Part shown: positions 50,313 through 57,623 of the stretch, piece after piece | How the letters are laid out: each line of letters opens with the position of its first letter | Position numbering within the stretch: position 1 is the stretch's first letter | From: Oscillospiraceae bacterium | Lineage (GTDB): Bacteria > Bacillota > Clostridia > Oscillospirales > Oscillospiraceae | Length of the DNA: 64,000 nucleotides | NCBI GenBank assembly: GCA_022846095.1 | Contig: AP025583.1 | Span: 744,001-808,000, forward strand | Direction: 5' to 3' | Position numbers and translations under genes: made by a program | Notes under the pieces: model-generated | Told to the model about the DNA's origin: nothing | Seen by the model: the letters and a program-made list of their open reading frames with translations, nothing else | The model's database searches: none

Positions 50313-51305
50313 TTACTGTCCGCCCCCGACGGGTAAGCCCTGCCCCAGCCTGTGGCAGGCGGCGAAGTGGCCGGGCTGTACCTCCCTGAGCGGGGGGTCG
50401 CATTTGGTGCAGGCCTCGGTGCAGTACTCGCACCTGGCGGCGAAGCGGCAGCCGGGCTTGGGGTCCACGGGGCTGACCACCTCGCCGCGGATGACCTTGA
50501 TCTCCTTGCTGCGCATGGAGATGTCGGGCTCCGGAATGGCGGAGAGCAGAGCCTGGGTGTAGGGGTGGACGGGGTGGTCGAACAGCTCGTCGGAGCTGGC
50601 TAGCTCCAGGCACTGGCCCAGGTACATGACCATGATGGTGGTGGAGATGTGCTTGACCACGCTCAGGTCGTGGGTGACGAACATGTAGGTGAGCTTCATC
50701 TCGTCCTGGAGGTCCATCAGCAGGTTGAGGATCTGGGCCTGGATGGACACGTCCAGTGCGGAGACCGGCTCGTCGCAGACGATGAACTTGGGGCTGACGG
50801 ACAGGGCGCGGGCGATGCCGATGCGCTGGCGGCGGCCGCCGTCCAGCTCGTGGGGGTAGGAGCTGGCGTAGCGGCGGGCCAGGCCCACGGTGTCCATGAG
50901 CTGGGCGGCCCGGTTGTAGATCTCCCGCTTGGTCTTGAAGGTCTTGTCGATGATCATGTACTCGGCGATGATCTCCACCACAGACTTGCGGGGGTCCACG
51001 CTGGCGTAGGGGTCCTGGAAGATGATCTGCATGTTCTTGCGCATCTGCTTCATCTGGGCGCGGCTGTATTTGGCGATGTCCTCCCCCTCGAAGAGGATGG
51101 AGCCGCCGGAGGGCTCCAGCAGGCGCAGGATGGTGCGGCCCAGGGTGGACTTGCCGCAGCCGGACTCGCCCACCACGCCGATGGTCTCGCCGGGGTAGAC
51201 CTTCATGTTGATGCCGTCCACGGCGTGGAGCATGGAGCCGCGGCCGACCTTGAAATACTTCTTCAGATCGACGGTCTCGATGAGGGGCATTTTTTCTTCA
51301 GCCAT
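50313..51305 (-). CDS. oppF: oligopeptide ABC transporter ATP-binding protein OppF
   Basis: 330 residues. Walker [10 protein letters not shown], Walker [15 protein letters not shown], signature in the variant form [16 protein letters not shown] instead of LSGGQ, and a C-terminal oligopeptide-type Cys cluster ([21 protein letters not shown]). The LDGG variant recurs in OppF proteins (family knowledge) and should not be read as inactivation. It drives peptide import together with OppD. It starts 3 bp after oppD; last gene of the operon. Confidence 0.95.
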   Translation of the reverse strand: MAEEKMPLIETVDLKKYFKVGRGSMLHAVDGINMKVYPGETIGVVGESGCGKSTLGRTILRLLEPSGGSILFEGEDIAKYSRAQMKQMRKNMQIIFQDPYASVDPRKSVVEIIAEYMIIDKTFKTKREIYNRAAQLMDTVGLARRYASSYPHELDGGRRQRIGIARALSVSPKFIVCDEPVSALDVSIQAQILNLLMDLQDEMKLTYMFVTHDLSVVKHISTTIMVMYLGQCLELASSDELFDHPVHPYTQALLSAIPEPDISMRSKEIKVIRGEVVSPVDPKPGCRFAARCEYCTEACTKCDPPLREVQPGHFAACHRLGQGLPVGGGQ

Positions 51306-51308
51306 CCG

Positions 51309-52301
51309 TCAGTCCTCCTTTTTGGCGCTGTCGTAGAGGTGACAGCGGATGGAGTGGGTGCCCATGGCGTGGGCCTGGGGGGGAACGCGGGTGCATACGT
51401 CCATGCATTTGGCGCAGCGTGGGGCGAACTTGCAGCCGGGGGGCAGGTCGGTGGGGTCGGGCATGAGGCCGGTGATGGGGGTGAGGCGCTTGGCCTTGGA
51501 CTTGAGGTTGGGCAGGGAGCCGAAGAGGCCCTCGGTGTAGGGGTGGTGTTGGGGGCTCTCAAAGATGTCCTCGGCGGTGCCCATCTCGATGATCTCCCCG
51601 GCGTACATGACGGCCACGTTGTCGCAGGTCTGGGCGACGATGCCCAAATCGTGGGTGATCATGATCATGGAGGTGCCCAGGCGGTCGCGCAGGTCGCGGA
51701 TCATGAGCAGGACCTGGGCCTGGATGGTGACGTCCAGTGCGGTGGTGGGCTCGTCGGCGATGAGCAGGTCGGGCTCGCAGGAGAGGGCGATGGCGATGAC
51801 CACGCGCTGCTTCATGCCGCCGGAGAACTGGTGTGGGTACTCGTGCTTGCGGGAGGGCGGTATGCCCACCATGGTGAGGGTCTCGTCCACGCGCTGCTCG
51901 ATCTGCTCCTTGGTGCGCCCGGCCTCGTTGTGCACGGCCAGGGCCTCCCCGATCTGCTCGCCCACGGTGAGCACGGGGTTGAGGGAGGTCATGGGGTCCT
52001 GGAAGATCATGGCGATCTTGTCGCCGCGGACATTGCGCATGTCGGCCTCGGGCAGGCCGGTGAGCTCCTTGCCCTCAAAGCGGATATTGCCGCCGGTGAC
52101 CTTGCCGGTGCGCTCGGGGAGCAGGCGCATGATGGTGAGGGCGAGGGTGGTCTTGCCGGCGCCGGTCTCGCCCACCAGGCCCAGGGTCTGGCCCTTTTTG
52201 AGGGAGAAGCTGACGCCGTTGACCGCGTACACCGTCTCCAGGTCGGTCTTGTAGATGACGTTGAGGCCGCTGACCTCGAGCATCTTTTCTTCATCGTTCA
52301 C
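51309..52301 (-). CDS. oppD: oligopeptide ABC transporter ATP-binding protein OppD
   Basis: 330 residues. Walker A GETGAGKTT, standard signature FSGGMKQRVVIAIAL, Walker B LLIADEPTTALDVT, and the C-terminal Cys cluster CKFAPRCAKCMDVC. The GTG at 52301 has AAGGAGG at eight bases; an ATG 6 codons upstream overlaps that RBS and is rejected. The pair OppD/OppF forms the nucleotide-binding heterodimer. Confidence 0.95.
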   Translation of the reverse strand: MNDEEKMLEVSGLNVIYKTDLETVYAVNGVSFSLKKGQTLGLVGETGAGKTTLALTIMRLLPERTGKVTGGNIRFEGKELTGLPEADMRNVRGDKIAMIFQDPMTSLNPVLTVGEQIGEALAVHNEAGRTKEQIEQRVDETLTMVGIPPSRKHEYPHQFSGGMKQRVVIAIALSCEPDLLIADEPTTALDVTIQAQVLLMIRDLRDRLGTSMIMITHDLGIVAQTCDNVAVMYAGEIIEMGTAEDIFESPQHHPYTEGLFGSLPNLKSKAKRLTPITGLMPDPTDLPPGCKFAPRCAKCMDVCTRVPPQAHAMGTHSIRCHLYDSAKKED

Positions 52302-52328
52302 GGTATGTCCTCCTTTCAAGGGCCGCGG

Positions 52329-53225
52329 TCAGTTTTTCAGGCGTGGGTCCATGGCGTCCCGCAGGCCGTCGCCCAGCAGGTTGACGGCGAAGGCGGTGAG
52401 CACGATGGCGATGGCGGGGAAGGCCATGAGGTAGGGCGCCCGGAGCATGTACTGGCGGGCCTCGGAGAGCATACTGCCCCACTCGGGCATGGGCTGGGGC
52501 AGGCTCAGGCCGATAAAGCTCAGGGTGGACTGGTAGATGACCAGGCTGGCCACGTTCAGGGTCAGGTTGACCAGGATGATGCCCATGGTATTGGGGATGA
52601 TGTGGGTGAGGATGATGCGCATGGGCCCCGCGCCGCCGGCCCGGGAGGCCTCCACGTACTCCTGCTCGCACAGGTTGAGCACCTCGGAGCGCACCAGGCG
52701 CACGTAGTTGGTGAAATAGGCCAGGGTCATGGCCACGATGAGCACCGGGATGCTGGAGCCCAGCGCGGCCACCACCACCATGGTGAACAGCAGGTCGGGG
52801 ACCGACATGAAGATGTCCAGCGCGCGCATGATGAGCATGTCCACCCTGCCGCCGAAGTAGCCCGCGACGGCCCCCAGCAGGGAGCCGAAGATGCAGGAGG
52901 TAATGCTGGCCAGCAGGGCCACGGTGAGGGAGGTGCGCGCGCCGTGGACCAGGCGGGCCAGCACGTCGCGCCCGAAGGTGTCGGTGCCCATGATGTGCCC
53001 GGCGGAGGGGGGCTGGAGCTTGTTGAACACGTCCTGCTTGATGGACATCTCGTAGGGGGCGATCTGGTCGGCAAAGACGATGACCAGCAGCAGGACGATC
53101 AGGATCGCAAGGCCCACCATGGCCCCCTTGTCCTTGCGCAGGCGGCGCAGGATCTCCTTGGCCTGACCCTGCTTCTTGAAGGTAATGCTCTCCGCCGGGG
53201 CGGAGGCAGCGTTTTGTATAGCCAT
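52329..53225 (-). CDS. oppC: oligopeptide ABC transporter permease OppC
   Basis: 298 residues with an N-terminal TM (GLAILIVLLLVIVFADQI), the periplasmic segment HIMGTDTFGRDVLARLVHGARTSL and further TM helices; the coupling-loop EAA-type motif is EYVEASRAGGAGPMRIILTHIIPNTM. It is the inner-membrane partner of OppB. It starts 5 bp after oppB ends, typical of a tight operon. Confidence 0.95.
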   Translation of the reverse strand: MAIQNAASAPAESITFKKQGQAKEILRRLRKDKGAMVGLAILIVLLLVIVFADQIAPYEMSIKQDVFNKLQPPSAGHIMGTDTFGRDVLARLVHGARTSLTVALLASITSCIFGSLLGAVAGYFGGRVDMLIMRALDIFMSVPDLLFTMVVVAALGSSIPVLIVAMTLAYFTNYVRLVRSEVLNLCEQEYVEASRAGGAGPMRIILTHIIPNTMGIILVNLTLNVASLVIYQSTLSFIGLSLPQPMPEWGSMLSEARQYMLRAPYLMAFPAIAIVLTAFAVNLLGDGLRDAMDPRLKN

Positions 53226-53230
53226 ATGCG

Positions 53231-54172
53231 TTACCCCTTCGTTCTGCTGTATTTGGCCCGGATCCGGGGGTCGACAAACGCGTAAGCGATGTCCACCAGG
53301 AGCATGAGCACCGTGAAGGCGATGGCCACCATGATGGTGGCGGCGATGATGACGGGCTCGTCCTTCTTGCTGATGCTGTCCACGATCAGGCTGCCGATGC
53401 CGGGGATGGAGAAGAGCCGCTCGGTGGTGACCATGCCGGCCAGCAGGATGCCGAAGCGCATGCCCACGCAGGTGATGACGGGCAGCAGGGCGTTGCGCAT
53501 GGCGTGCTTCCAGATGACGGTGCGCTCAGGTACGCCCTTGCCCCGGGCGGTGCGCACGTAGTCCTGCCGGATGGCCTCCAGCATGGAGGACTTGGTGAAG
53601 CGCAGGTAGGCGGCGGCCTCCGAGATGGCCACGGCCACCACCGGCAGGATATAGCTCTTCAAGCTGTCAAGCCCGTAGGATGGGAACCAGTTTAATTTTA
53701 AGGCGAAGAAGAAGAGCAGCACCATGCCGATGACGAAGCTGGGCACCGCGGCCAGGAAGAAGGCCAGCATGGTGGGCACGGTGTCCCACAGGGTGTACTG
53801 CCTGACCGCCGAGTAGATGCCCAGTGGTATGCCCATGCCCACCGACACAACCAGGATGAAGGAGGCCAGCTTCAGGGTGAGCAGGAACCGGGGCCACAGC
53901 TCCTCAAATACGGGGCGGCTGGTGAAGTAGGAGTTGCCGAAGTCGCCCTCGGTGACGATGTCCTTGACGTAGTTGACGTAGCGCTGCCACAGGGGCAGGT
54001 CGTAGCCCAGCTCGTGGTTTTTGGCGTCCACCGCCTCCTGCTTGGCGGTGGGACCCAGGATCATGCGCCCCGGGTTGCCGGGCGTGATGCCCATGACGAA
54101 GAAAATGATGAGCGTGACGCCCAGCACGGTGGGGATCAGGAACAGCAGGCGTTTGATCACATAACGGTACAT
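53231..54172 (-). CDS. oppB: oligopeptide ABC transporter permease OppB
   Basis: 313 residues. N-terminal YVIKRLLFLIPTVLGVTLIIFFV, about six TM helices, and the coupling motif DYVRTARGKGVPERTVIWKHAMRNALLPV. It is separated from oppA by a strong hairpin rather than a terminator with a T-run, so its transcript level should be below that of oppA. Confidence 0.95.
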   Translation of the reverse strand: MYRYVIKRLLFLIPTVLGVTLIIFFVMGITPGNPGRMILGPTAKQEAVDAKNHELGYDLPLWQRYVNYVKDIVTEGDFGNSYFTSRPVFEELWPRFLLTLKLASFILVVSVGMGIPLGIYSAVRQYTLWDTVPTMLAFFLAAVPSFVIGMVLLFFFALKLNWFPSYGLDSLKSYILPVVAVAISEAAAYLRFTKSSMLEAIRQDYVRTARGKGVPERTVIWKHAMRNALLPVITCVGMRFGILLAGMVTTERLFSIPGIGSLIVDSISKKDEPVIIAATIMVAIAFTVLMLLVDIAYAFVDPRIRAKYSRTKG

Positions 54173-54207
54173 TTTATCAATGCTCCCCCGCTTTCTGTCA
54201 GATAAGG

Positions 54208-54247
54208 AGAGACAGGCGGCGGTGTCCTACGGCCGCCGCCTGTCTCT
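54208..54247 (-). other. intercistronic hairpin between oppA and oppB
   Basis: A 15-bp perfect stem AGAGACAGGCGGCGG and complement, 10-nt loop. No T-run, so partial termination or RNA protection of the oppA message is the likely role. Confidence 0.7.
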
Positions 54248-54260
54248 TAAATTGGACCGC

Positions 54261-55814
54261 TTAGGCCTTCCAGCTCCAGTCGGAGACGTGGTAGTAGGTG
54301 GGCACGGTGACCACGTTCAGGTCGGGGTTCCAGGCGGCGCAGACGGGGGGCACCACCAGGGGCAGCAGGCAGTAGGTCTCCATGACCGCGTTGTACAGCT
54401 CGGTGTAGTTGGCCTTGCGCTCGGCGGAGTCGGTCAGGCGCTCGCCCTCGGCGAAGAGCTCGTCAAAGTGCTTCCAGTCGAACTTGTCGCCCTCGAACTT
54501 CACCTGGTAGATGCCCTTGGAGCCGCTGTGCACCTGCTGGCGGTAGTTGTTGAAGTCGTAGTTGCCGGAGTCGGCCACGATGCACAGGTTGAAGTCCTGG
54601 GAGCACATGCGGTCGAAGGCGGCGCCGAACTCCAGGGTGGTGATGGTGGTGGCGATGCCGGCCTCGGCCAGGTTGGCCTGGAGCACGGTGGCGAAGGGCT
54701 CAGAGGAGCCGGTGCCCACCAGGATCTCGCCCACGTCCACGCCGTCGGGGTAGCCCGCCTGGGTGAGCAGCTCCTTGGCCTTGGCCAGGTCGTGGGGGTA
54801 GGAGACCGAGCACTCGGTGGGGGCGGCCTCGGCGTAGTTGGGGTTGATGTAGAAGTCGGTGACGGTGCCCAGACCCTCGTTCGCCGCCATGTTCATGGCG
54901 TCGCGGTCCATGGCGCAGGCGATGGCCTGGCGGACCAGGTCGTTGCCCAGGGCCTCGTTGGAGTCGTAGTTGATGCTCAGGAACTGGACATTGTTGGACT
55001 GCATTTCGTCGGTGTTAAACTTGCCGCTGCCTTTGACCTCCTCCCAGCTGGTGAGGGGGACCTCCAGCATGGCGTCCAGCTCGCCGTTCTGCAGGGCGAT
55101 GACGGCGGCGGCGTTGTCCACGATGACCTTGTAGTTGACGTTCTTGATGGCGGGTGCGCCCTGCCAGTAGTCCTCGAAGGCCCGCAGGGTCCAGCCGGTG
55201 TTGGCGTTGTAGGCGGACTCGTCCCAGTGGTAGGGGCCGGTGCCGGCCAGGTTGGCCTTGGTGCCGAACTCCTCACCCTGGGCGGTGACCTCCTTCTCGC
55301 TGAGGACCTTGATCTTGAAGAAGGTGTGCAGGATGGGGGAGTAGGGGCGGTTGAGGGTCAGGCGCACGTGGCCGTCGTCCACAGCCTCGATGTCGGAGAG
55401 CATGTCGGTGTAGCTGTTGTACTTGGGGTTGGCCATGAAGTACTTGTAGCTGAACACCACGTCGCTGGCCTTGAGGGGCTCGCCGTTGTGGAACTTCACG
55501 TCCGGCTGGAGGGTGATGTCGTAGACCAGGCCGTCGTCGCTGATATTGATCTCCTTGGCCAGCAGCATTTTGTAGCCGCCGCCCACCTCGTCCAGGGTGT
55601 ACAGGCCCTCGTAGATTTGCTCGTTGACGATGAGCACCTCGGTCTCGTTGGTGTCGGCGGGGTCGGTGGTCTGCATGGCGATCTTGGCCCTCAGGTTGAC
55701 GGCGTCACGGGCGCCGCCGTTTCCGCCGGAGGGGGTGTTGGCGTCCCCTCCGCAGCCGGCCAGCAGGGTGAACAGCATACAGACGGCCAGGAGCAGTGAG
55801 ATTCGTCTCTTCAT
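54261..55814 (-). CDS. oppA: oligopeptide-binding lipoprotein OppA-like
   Basis: 517 residues. Signal peptide with lipobox LLAGC (Cys21), then the SBP family 5 fold: DPADTNETEVLIVNEQIYEGL, ITLQPDVKFHNGEPLKASDVVFSYKYFM, FYINPNYAEAAPTECSVSYPHDLAKAKELLTQAGYPDG. It captures peptides (or related solutes such as nickel or dipeptides, which cannot be excluded) outside the membrane for OppBCDF. Its promoter carries two Spo0A-like boxes. RBS AAGGAGG. Confidence 0.94.
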   Translation of the reverse strand: MKRRISLLLAVCMLFTLLAGCGGDANTPSGGNGGARDAVNLRAKIAMQTTDPADTNETEVLIVNEQIYEGLYTLDEVGGGYKMLLAKEINISDDGLVYDITLQPDVKFHNGEPLKASDVVFSYKYFMANPKYNSYTDMLSDIEAVDDGHVRLTLNRPYSPILHTFFKIKVLSEKEVTAQGEEFGTKANLAGTGPYHWDESAYNANTGWTLRAFEDYWQGAPAIKNVNYKVIVDNAAAVIALQNGELDAMLEVPLTSWEEVKGSGKFNTDEMQSNNVQFLSINYDSNEALGNDLVRQAIACAMDRDAMNMAANEGLGTVTDFYINPNYAEAAPTECSVSYPHDLAKAKELLTQAGYPDGVDVGEILVGTGSSEPFATVLQANLAEAGIATTITTLEFGAAFDRMCSQDFNLCIVADSGNYDFNNYRQQVHSGSKGIYQVKFEGDKFDWKHFDELFAEGERLTDSAERKANYTELYNAVMETYCLLPLVVPPVCAAWNPDLNVVTVPTYYHVSDWSWKA

Positions 55815-55921
55815 TTCGGTTTCCTCCTTTTAATCGTGAATCGGATCATATCATCAGCTCTATCTGAACTAGATAGATGCTATCATGTAAAATTCAAAAA
55901 TTGTTTGCATTTTCACCAATA

Positions 55922-55962
55922 ATTATAGCAGTAGCCACATTAAATTGTCGAAAAAAGTCGAA
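55922..55962 (-). promoter_or_regulatory. oppA promoter overlapped by tandem Spo0A-like boxes
   Basis: Minus strand TCGACA (55946-55951), 18-bp spacer, extended -10 TGCTATAAT (TATAAT 55922-55927). On the plus strand TGTCGAA (55946-55952) covers the -35 and AGTCGAA (55956-55962) follows exactly 10 bp on. Overlap with the -35 fits repression more than activation. Confidence 0.6.
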
Positions 55963-55972
55963 ATAATAAGAA

Positions 55973-56006
55973 AAGAGAGAGCCGCACCGAAGCGCGGCTC
56001 TCTCTT
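55973..56006 (-). terminator. terminator of the ArsC-like operon
   Basis: A 13-bp perfect stem AAGAGAGAGCCGC and complement, 8-nt loop, then TTTTCTTATT on the minus strand. Confidence 0.85.
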
Positions 56007-56073
56007 GGAAAACACGGAAGTTCAGATTTCGGAATAGTAGTCGCAGCGGGTTTCAACAGCTCCGTAAAGCCCT

Positions 56074-56406
56074 CTATTCCCAGCCCTTCCACACCTCGGG
56101 CTGGTAGCCCACGGTGGCGGCCCTCCCGTTGCGCACGATGGGGGTGGCCAGCAGCCGGGGGTCCTCCAGCAGCTTTTCCAGCTTGTCCGCGTCGTAGGCC
56201 AGGTAGTTCACCAGCGCCGCGTCCGGGTGCTTTTGGTCGATCAGGGCCTCCAGCCCCACCGCCTTCACCACGCTCTGGAGCTCCCCGCGGCTGATGCCGT
56301 ACCTCACCAGGTCGATGGACTGGTACTTCACCCGCCGCTCCTTGAAGTAGCGCTCCGCCTTTTTGGTATCAAAGCACTTGGATTTGCCAAAAATCTGAAT
56401 GTTCAT
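56074..56406 (-). CDS. ArsC/Spx-family thioredoxin-like protein
   Basis: 110 residues of the ArsC/Spx fold: MNIQIFGKSKCFDTKKAERYF with a single Cys11 in place of a CxxC pair, then the late TPIVRNGRAATVGYQPEVWKG with the conserved TP segment and Arg. Without a second Cys it is closer to YffB/ArsC-like reductases than to redox-switch Spx. The role may be arsenate or thiol chemistry; unproven. It follows the DUF1653 gene by one base. Confidence 0.86.
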   Translation of the reverse strand: MNIQIFGKSKCFDTKKAERYFKERRVKYQSIDLVRYGISRGELQSVVKAVGLEALIDQKHPDAALVNYLAYDADKLEKLLEDPRLLATPIVRNGRAATVGYQPEVWKGWE

Positions 56407-56407
56407 T

Positions 56408-56626
56408 CTATTCCTCCCCGATCCAGGCGAAGCGGGGCCCGGAATATCCGTCCCGCTCCACGTGCTCGTCCCACATGGCCGCCGGGCGCACCCAGATCCC
56501 CCGCTCCCCGTAGAGAGCCTGATAGACCACCATGGGCTCCAGGCTCTCCGAGTGGCGGGCCGTGCAGAGCACCCGGTACTCGTTGCCCTTGAAGTGGCGG
56601 TATCTGCCGGGCTTAATCGCGTCCAT
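56408..56626 (-). CDS. DUF1653 family protein
   Basis: 72 residues starting DAIKPGRYRHFKGNEYRVLCTARHSESLEPMVVYQALYGERGIWVRP, the complete DUF1653 pattern. The function is unknown. The ATG at 56626 has AGGAGG seven bases upstream; the ATG two codons earlier is too close to that site. It overlaps the region of the upstream stop. Confidence 0.92.
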   Translation of the reverse strand: MDAIKPGRYRHFKGNEYRVLCTARHSESLEPMVVYQALYGERGIWVRPAAMWDEHVERDGYSGPRFAWIGEE

Positions 56627-56628
56627 AT

Positions 56629-57501
56629 TCATTCCTCCTGTCCGCCCTCCACCGGGCATTGCCGGGCGCAGGGCACCGCCGCCTGGCACAGCCCGCAGCC
56701 CACCTCGATGCCGTGGTCCAAATCCGCCCGGCCGGCCAGGGCCGCGTCGCAGCGGTCCAGCCAGGCCTCGCATTTGGCCTTGTCGTGGCCGCCCCCGCGG
56801 GTCAGCGCCCCGGCGGGGCAGCGGTCGGCGCACAGGCCGCAGGAGCCGTCCCGGTGGTAGAGGCACCAGCCGTAGGGGCCGTCGTAGGGCCGGGGGTCGG
56901 CTGGCCAGCGCCCCTTTAAAATGAGGCTGGTGCAGCGCACCGCCTTGCCCCGGCGGGAAATCAGCCCGTCGGAGAGCCCGAAGGTGCCCAGCCCCGCAGC
57001 GTGGGCCGCGTGGCGGTGGGACCAGAACGCGTAGGGGGCGTGCTCCCCCTCCCGCACCATGGCGCGGAAGGCGGGGAGCTGATCGGGGGCGATCCCCTCC
57101 ACGCCCCGCTCCCCCAGCGCGGCCAGCAGCGCCCGGCAGAAGGCGGCGTTCAGGCCGTTCCAGGTGTTGCGGGAGTAGGCCCAGCGCAGGGCCGGACCGC
57201 CTGTTTGCCCCGCCTGGGCGCGCACCGTCTCCTCCGCCTGGGGGAAGACCAGGGAAAAAACCGTCAGCTGCCCGGCGGGCACGGCCTGCCCCGTCCCCGC
57301 GGCCCAGGCCTCCTCCGGCGTCCAGTGCAGGGGGCCCACCGCCTGCTTATAAGAGCTGAAAATGGGGTCGTCCCCGGCGGCGAAGCCCGCCATGGGGGGC
57401 TCCCAGATGGGGGAGTCCTCCAGGCCGAAGCGGACAAAGCTGTTGCCCTCCAGGGCCGCGTATACCGATTGCACCAGGGGGCCGAACTCCTGTTTTATCA
57501 T
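56629..57501 (-). CDS. 4Fe-4S protein related to epoxyqueuosine reductase (QueG-like)
   Basis: 290 residues. The C-terminal half has two ferredoxin-like clusters (CGLCADRCPAG near residue 220, and CGLCQAAVPCARQCP at the end) after the COG1600-like segment AAGLGTFGLSDGLISRRGKAVRCTSLI. The N-terminal half differs from true QueG, so epoxyqueuosine reduction is only one possibility. It is the first gene of a three-gene operon ending at 56074 and lies divergent from the nucleotidyltransferase gene. Confidence 0.82.
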   Translation of the reverse strand: MIKQEFGPLVQSVYAALEGNSFVRFGLEDSPIWEPPMAGFAAGDDPIFSSYKQAVGPLHWTPEEAWAAGTGQAVPAGQLTVFSLVFPQAEETVRAQAGQTGGPALRWAYSRNTWNGLNAAFCRALLAALGERGVEGIAPDQLPAFRAMVREGEHAPYAFWSHRHAAHAAGLGTFGLSDGLISRRGKAVRCTSLILKGRWPADPRPYDGPYGWCLYHRDGSCGLCADRCPAGALTRGGGHDKAKCEAWLDRCDAALAGRADLDHGIEVGCGLCQAAVPCARQCPVEGGQEE

Positions 57502-57623
57502 GTCGCATCACCGCAACTATCATACTACGCCCGCGCACCGGCTGACAAGTCCGGGTGCGGGTTATTTTGTTTCCTGTGGGAAATACTATCCGGTATCTCA
57601 TGACAAAAGGATGGTATCCTCAC

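Noticed and set aside
50313-51305. Inactivated OppF because of the LDGG signature
   Set aside because: The ELDGGRRQR form is a known variant of OppF-type ATPases, and Walker A and B are intact.
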